64,000 bases of DNA from Thalassospira marina (lineage in GTDB: Bacteria > Pseudomonadota > Alphaproteobacteria > Rhodospirillales > Thalassospiraceae), in the NCBI RefSeq assembly GCF_002844375.1, contig NZ_CP024199.1, positions 2,954,001 to 3,018,000 on the forward strand, written 5' to 3'. Position numbers and translations under genes: made by a program. Below, piece after piece: positions 60,591-64,000 of the stretch. Position 1 is the first letter of the stretch; every line of letters begins with the position of its first letter. The notes beneath the pieces were generated by a model. That model searched no databases. It was not told the DNA's origin and was given only the letters and a program-made list of their open reading frames with translations.

Positions 60591-61322
60591 TCAGTCCTGT
60601 GCTGTTTTTTCGGCCATTTTGCGCATCGCATGTTCTGCGCGCGCCTGTTTCCAATATTCGCGATCGATATAGACCGTCGGGTCGGGCACACGGGCCAGCT
60701 CCAGCGCCTCGCGCCGTTCCACACAGGTTCCGCAACGCCCGCAATGCACGTCTTCGCCCTTGTAACAGGACCATGTCCGTTCAATCGGCACGCCAAGCCG
60801 GCCGGCTTCAGCCGCGATATCCGCCTTGGTCGAATTGATGAACGGCGTATAAAGCCGAATATTGGCAACACCTTCCAGGGCGTGGTTTTGCATTTTCTGG
60901 AAGGCATTTACAAAATCGGGCCGGCAATCGGGATAGATGAAATGATCTCCGCCATGCATGGCAGCTGCCACCGCATCGGCCCCGGCACTGGCCGCCGCCC
61001 CGAATGCCACCGACATCATGATGGCATTGCGATTGGGAACCACGGTAATGCGCATGGTTTCTTCAGCATAATGCCCGTCGGGCACATCAACATCATCACT
61101 GGTCAGCGATGATCCCGTCAGCAATTTGCCAACCGGTGTCAGATCGACGATATGGTGCCGCACGCCCAAATCACGGGCGGCGTCGGCAGCAAAATCCAGT
61201 TCCTTCTTATGGCGCTGGCCATAATCAAAGGAAATCAGCCCATGCAAGCTGTATTCGCGCGCAACCTTGTGCGCCAGCGTTACAGAATCCAGCCCGCCCG
61301 AACAGACGACGATGGTTTTCAT
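60591..61322 (-). CDS. queC: 7-cyano-7-deazaguanine (preQ0) synthase
   Basis: ATP-dependent conversion of 7-carboxy-7-deazaguanine to preQ0. The 243-residue protein begins MKTIVVCSGGLDSVTLAHKVA with the PP-loop SGGLDS (8-13) and ends with the zinc cysteines CYKGEDVHCGRCGTCVERREAL. The ATG at 61322 is preceded by AAAGG; a TTG three codons upstream is weaker. That ribosome site lies at the end of a candidate preQ1-I riboswitch. Confidence 0.96.
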   Translation of the reverse strand: MKTIVVCSGGLDSVTLAHKVAREYSLHGLISFDYGQRHKKELDFAADAARDLGVRHHIVDLTPVGKLLTGSSLTSDDVDVPDGHYAEETMRITVVPNRNAIMMSVAFGAAASAGADAVAAAMHGGDHFIYPDCRPDFVNAFQKMQNHALEGVANIRLYTPFINSTKADIAAEAGRLGVPIERTWSCYKGEDVHCGRCGTCVERREALELARVPDPTVYIDREYWKQARAEHAMRKMAEKTAQD

Positions 61323-61331
61323 TGTCCCCAA

Positions 61332-61366
61332 CCTTTGCGTGTTTTTTACCTGGTGCTACGACAGGG
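61332..61366 (-). promoter_or_regulatory. Candidate preQ1-I riboswitch controlling queC translation
   Basis: On the minus strand, just before the queC ribosome site: P1 CCUG/CAGG enclosing UCGUAGCAC, then UAAAAAAC and ACG. The loop CGU can pair with the tail ACG to form the pseudoknot, and the A-rich L3 and the C before P1's 3' strand match the preQ1-I plan. The loop GUCGUAGCAC closely resembles the GUCGCAGUAAC of the Thermoanaerobacter aptamer. P1 is only 4 bp, which lowers confidence. The AAAGG ribosome site follows the tail directly. Confidence 0.55.
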
Positions 61367-61459
61367 GGACCCGCAAGGCCGGTTTTTGGCCGAAACTGGC
61401 GGATCACCAAACTTTTCGTCTCGCATGGGCGAATAAAAAAGGCAAGGGTTTTTGACCTA

Positions 61460-62371
61460 TTAAAGTTTAATTCCCCTACTACCGGATAGGATATGAAAGC
61501 ACATCGGCACCCGAAAATGCGCATCTTCAATATGTTGCGACAGATTGGCGTGCATGCGTTCATCAATGGCTTTTTGCGCTGCGGCATCCGCCTTGCGCAT
61601 ATGGGGGCCGAAAAGCATTTCCATTTGCGGCCGCCAGAACCGCGCTGCCTGGGGAATCCGGCCGCGTGGCACATGGGTCACCAGTGAAACATCCTCAAAC
61701 CCGGCATTGATCAGCCGTGCGACCGAGGTTTCAGGCGATGCAAACCCGAACGGATCAAGCCCGGCAGCGGTAAACCCGATACCCAGCACATCGCGCAGGG
61801 CCTGGTCCATTGCCATAAAAAGCGGATTTTCGGCCATTGGCCCCCATAACATAAAGGCCGCCCGCCCCCCTAGCGCCAATACCCGCAAACATTCCCGCAA
61901 TGCCAGGTCCGCATCATCGCAAAACATAATGCCAAACCGGCAGGAAACCGCATCAAATGCGCCATTGGCAAAAGGCAGCTTTTGCATATCCGCCGCCACA
62001 ACATCAAGATTGGCAAGGCTGGCCTGGGCTGCACGCACAGCAAGGCCATGACACATGCCCGGCGCAATGTCGGTAGCCGTAACCCGCCCTTTCAGGACTG
62101 GCCTGCTTTCGCCATCCGGGCTGGAAGGGGGCATTTCCCCATTTAACAGCCGGGCAATGCCAAAGGCAGGCTCCCCCACCCCGGATGCCAAATCCAGCAC
62201 TCGCAGCCCGGCATCATCATGATGGATGGGCTGGCGCACCAGCTTGGGCAATTCAAGGGCATCGATAAGGTGCCGGTTGATTTTATCGGCTTGCGGTGCC
62301 AGCCGATCCGCCCAGTTCAGCCAGTCCGACGACAGGTCCTGCCAGACCGGATTACCCGTAACTTGATTCAT
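61460..62371 (-). CDS. Class I SAM-dependent methyltransferase
   Basis: The 303-residue protein has motif I VLDLASGVGEPAFGIARLL, an acidic loop ATDIAPGM, DMQKLPFANGAFDAVSCRFGIMF and the post-II LALGGRAAFMLWGPM. This is the UbiE/Coq5-like or Methyltransf_11/25 type; the substrate is unknown. AGGTGG precedes the ATG. It lies upstream of queC in the same direction, but with a 94-base gap containing the candidate riboswitch. Confidence 0.9.
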   Translation of the reverse strand: MNQVTGNPVWQDLSSDWLNWADRLAPQADKINRHLIDALELPKLVRQPIHHDDAGLRVLDLASGVGEPAFGIARLLNGEMPPSSPDGESRPVLKGRVTATDIAPGMCHGLAVRAAQASLANLDVVAADMQKLPFANGAFDAVSCRFGIMFCDDADLALRECLRVLALGGRAAFMLWGPMAENPLFMAMDQALRDVLGIGFTAAGLDPFGFASPETSVARLINAGFEDVSLVTHVPRGRIPQAARFWRPQMEMLFGPHMRKADAAAQKAIDERMHANLSQHIEDAHFRVPMCFHILSGSRGIKL

Positions 62372-63145
62372 TTTCCACCTGCCCTGATATGCCCGCCTGC
62401 CCGGCCGGATTTATCCCGGCCTGTTACAGTCGCCCTGTTTGTTATTGGCGAACCACAATGAAGGGTGTTCGCACTTTCATTTCTACCAGCAGTAAAGCCT
62501 GTGTGCAGGATGGCGGCAAATTTTATTTCGCACGCTGCCAACAAATTCAACAGCATGCCCAATTTTCAGGCACGTTTTCGGGGTGATGTGAACAAAATCA
62601 CTGCATTGAAAAAGCTGTTTAGAATCACCGAGTCGCATCATGCCACGCACACCGCGCGACGCGGGAATTGCGAATTTTGAACCATTGAACCAATAGTTTA
62701 AATTCACTATCAAAATCAAAAAGTTAGACTTTAATGCAGCGCCAGTTTCGCGCGAATTTTCCAACGGCACACCAGAAGGGTGAATTACGCCGCCCCTATG
62801 CGCGCAACCCAGCCAACCGGAAAATACATAGCTTGATCAAGCATCTGCGCGGTTTAGGGCAGCCTCGCTGCCATAGCCAGCGAAGCCTTGCGGGGCAACA
62901 GATTGCGCAGGTTTGGGATGCATCGCCGGTCACGCCTTTTGCGCAATAATCTTAATTATAAATCACATATTTGGAAACAAACACGAAACACAGGTCATTT
63001 CAGGGCAAAAATTTTTCAATTGTTTCCGTTTTATGGATTTGTCGCTTGCAGGGAACAATCTTTGTTATCAGTATTTCCGCGTACGCATTAGTGGGGATGC
63101 TTCCCGCTCCAGGGCGAACAAACAAAAACAAGGGAGACATATTGA
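62372..63145. other. Long non-coding region before the peptide-binding protein
   Basis: 774 bases. No supported gene: a 71-codon + frame at 62734-62949 has no ribosome site and odd composition. Structures seen are GGCCGG/CCGGCC (62403-62421), the palindrome GCTTGATCAAGC (62831-62842) and hairpin GGCAGCCTCGCTGCC (62859-62873). The 3' half is AT-rich and likely carries the promoter and a long leader. Confidence 0.45.
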
Positions 63146-64000
63146 ATGTCATTTATCACGAAGACCAAAGAAGGTCTCGTGCACGGCTTCTTTAATTCGT
63201 CACGAGCACTTCTTATTGGCACTGGCCTTCTTGCAAGCAGCGTGGCTGCACTGGCGCCGGTTGCAGCACAGGCCGAAATGGTGCTGAACCGTGGCAATGG
63301 CTCCGAGCCGGGCAGTCTTGATCCGCAAATTTCCGAAGACGTTCCTTCCTCGCACGTTCTGCGCGACCTTTATGAAGGTCTTGTCGGCGAAGAGCCGAGC
63401 GGCAAAATCGTTCCGGGTGAAGCTGAAAGCTGGAAAATCAGCGAAGATGGCCTGACCTACACCTTCAAAATTCGCGATGACGCAAAGTGGACCAACGGCG
63501 AACCCGTTACCGCTGGCGATTTCGTGTTTGCCTGGCAGCGCGCTGTCGATCCGAAAACCGGGTCGGAATATTCGTTCCTGCTGGCACCGATCAAAAATGC
63601 CGACGACATTACGTCGGGCAAAATGGCCCCGTCCGAACTGGGCGTGAAAGCCATTGACGACAAAACCCTGGAAGTCGACCTTGCCGGTCCGACCCCCTAT
63701 TTCCTTGGCCTGCTGACCCATTCGATCAGCTATCCGGTTTACAAGCCGGCAGTCGACGAGTTTGGCGACCAGTGGACCCGCCCGGAACATGCCGTTACCA
63801 ACGGTGCCTTCAAACTTGACGAATGGAACCCGCAGTCCCGTATCGTTCTGTCGAAAAACGACAGCTACTGGAATGCTGGCAATGTCAAACTTGACAAGGT
63901 CATCTATTACCCGACCGAAAGCACCACGGCCGAACTGAAGCGTTACCGCGCTGGCGAACTGGACTGGACCTATGAAGTCCCGAACGACCAGATCAAGTGG
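63146..64000 (+). CDS. oppA: Oligopeptide ABC transporter substrate-binding protein (3' truncated by window)
   Basis: The first 285 residues of a periplasmic peptide-binding protein of the SBP_bac_5 family. It has a signal peptide (about 1-45; the hydrophobic core ALLIGTGLLASSVAALAPVAAQA is preceded by a long n-region) and the domain start NRGNGSEPGSLDPQISEDVPSSHVLRDLYEGLV. The SBP_bac_5 signature segment WTNGEPVTAGDFVFAWQRAVDPKTGSEYSF follows, then NGAFKLDEWNPQSRIVLSKNDSYWNAGNVKLDKVIYYP. AGGGAGA precedes the ATG. Codon use looks strong, as for an abundant protein. The permease and ATPase genes would lie beyond the window. Confidence 0.95.
   Translation, partial: MSFITKTKEGLVHGFFNSSRALLIGTGLLASSVAALAPVAAQAEMVLNRGNGSEPGSLDPQISEDVPSSHVLRDLYEGLVGEEPSGKIVPGEAESWKISEDGLTYTFKIRDDAKWTNGEPVTAGDFVFAWQRAVDPKTGSEYSFLLAPIKNADDITSGKMAPSELGVKAIDDKTLEVDLAGPTPYFLGLLTHSISYPVYKPAVDEFGDQWTRPEHAVTNGAFKLDEWNPQSRIVLSKNDSYWNAGNVKLDKVIYYPTESTTAELKRYRAGELDWTYEVPNDQIKW

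Noticed and set aside
62734..62949. A 71-codon frame in the region before oppA
   Set aside because: No ribosome site, Arg/Gln-rich odd composition and internal hairpins; more likely non-coding.
1..64000. Search for mobile elements, defence islands and tRNA-linked attachment sites
   Set aside because: No transposase, integrase, restriction, toxin-antitoxin or phage gene and no tRNA was recognised; the window looks like stable chromosome.

Overview
The window reads as a chromosomal segment of an alphaproteobacterium, most likely a marine Rhodospirillales relative of Thalassospira. This is inferred from gene content and style: a short pssA/psd phospholipid operon, a BacA/SbmA transporter, an EcfG-type general-stress promoter, many LysR/AraC/Lrp regulators divergent from their targets, and moderate GC of about 55%. 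No rRNA, tRNA, CRISPR array, insertion sequence, phage gene or plasmid origin was seen. Gene density is high, and most intergenic gaps hold a hairpin terminator or an inverted-repeat operator.

Layout. 1-8.7 kb: the end of an RND efflux pump, a periplasmic binding-like protein, the psd-pssA phospholipid operon, a LysM envelope protein, an unknown polytopic membrane protein and a LOG-family enzyme. 9.1-12.5 kb: a redox block, with a di-haem cytochrome c peroxidase behind an FNR-like site, converging on a three-gene operon (unknown periplasmic protein, cytochrome b, Tat-type molybdopterin lipoprotein). 12.8-18 kb: regulator/target pairs (TetR alone, LysR/amidohydrolase, LysR/EamA exporter). 18.2-22.1 kb: an EmrAB-type drug efflux operon divergent from its TetR regulator, with repeated operators between them. 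22.4-25.6 kb: icd, then an SDR divergent from an AraC regulator. 25.7-28.3 kb: an ECF sigma/anti-sigma pair with an ECF-like promoter, divergent from an unknown secreted protein. 28.3-34.9 kb: pirin, BacA/SbmA, WrbA, a glycerophosphodiester phosphodiesterase and a RocB-like M20 peptidase divergent from an Lrp regulator.

34.9-44.9 kb: a MarR-GNAT fusion with a large operator, a MoxR/VWA pair, LysR with two SDRs, a Rieske-domain protein divergent from a SufR-like Fe-S regulator, and a TPR protein. 45-51.4 kb: MFS exporter with TetR, AraC/GyrI-like regulator, DUF2254 membrane protein, and Lrp divergent from an EamA exporter. 51.5-58.4 kb: alaS, a NIPSNAP protein, two paralogous entericidin-like lipoproteins (one with a textbook EcfG promoter), a secreted alpha/beta hydrolase divergent from a membrane-bound AraC regulator, and a DUF1328 protein. 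58.4-62.4 kb: GNAT, the queuosine precursor genes queE, queD and queC with a candidate preQ1 riboswitch at queC, and a methyltransferase. The last 0.85 kb is the start of an oligopeptide-binding protein.

I found no clear undescribed multi-gene system. The loci most worth a second look are the candidate preQ1 riboswitch at queC, the Rieske/SufR-like divergon, the ECF locus with its unknown secreted partner, the Tat-lipoprotein molybdoenzyme operon, and the entericidin pair.
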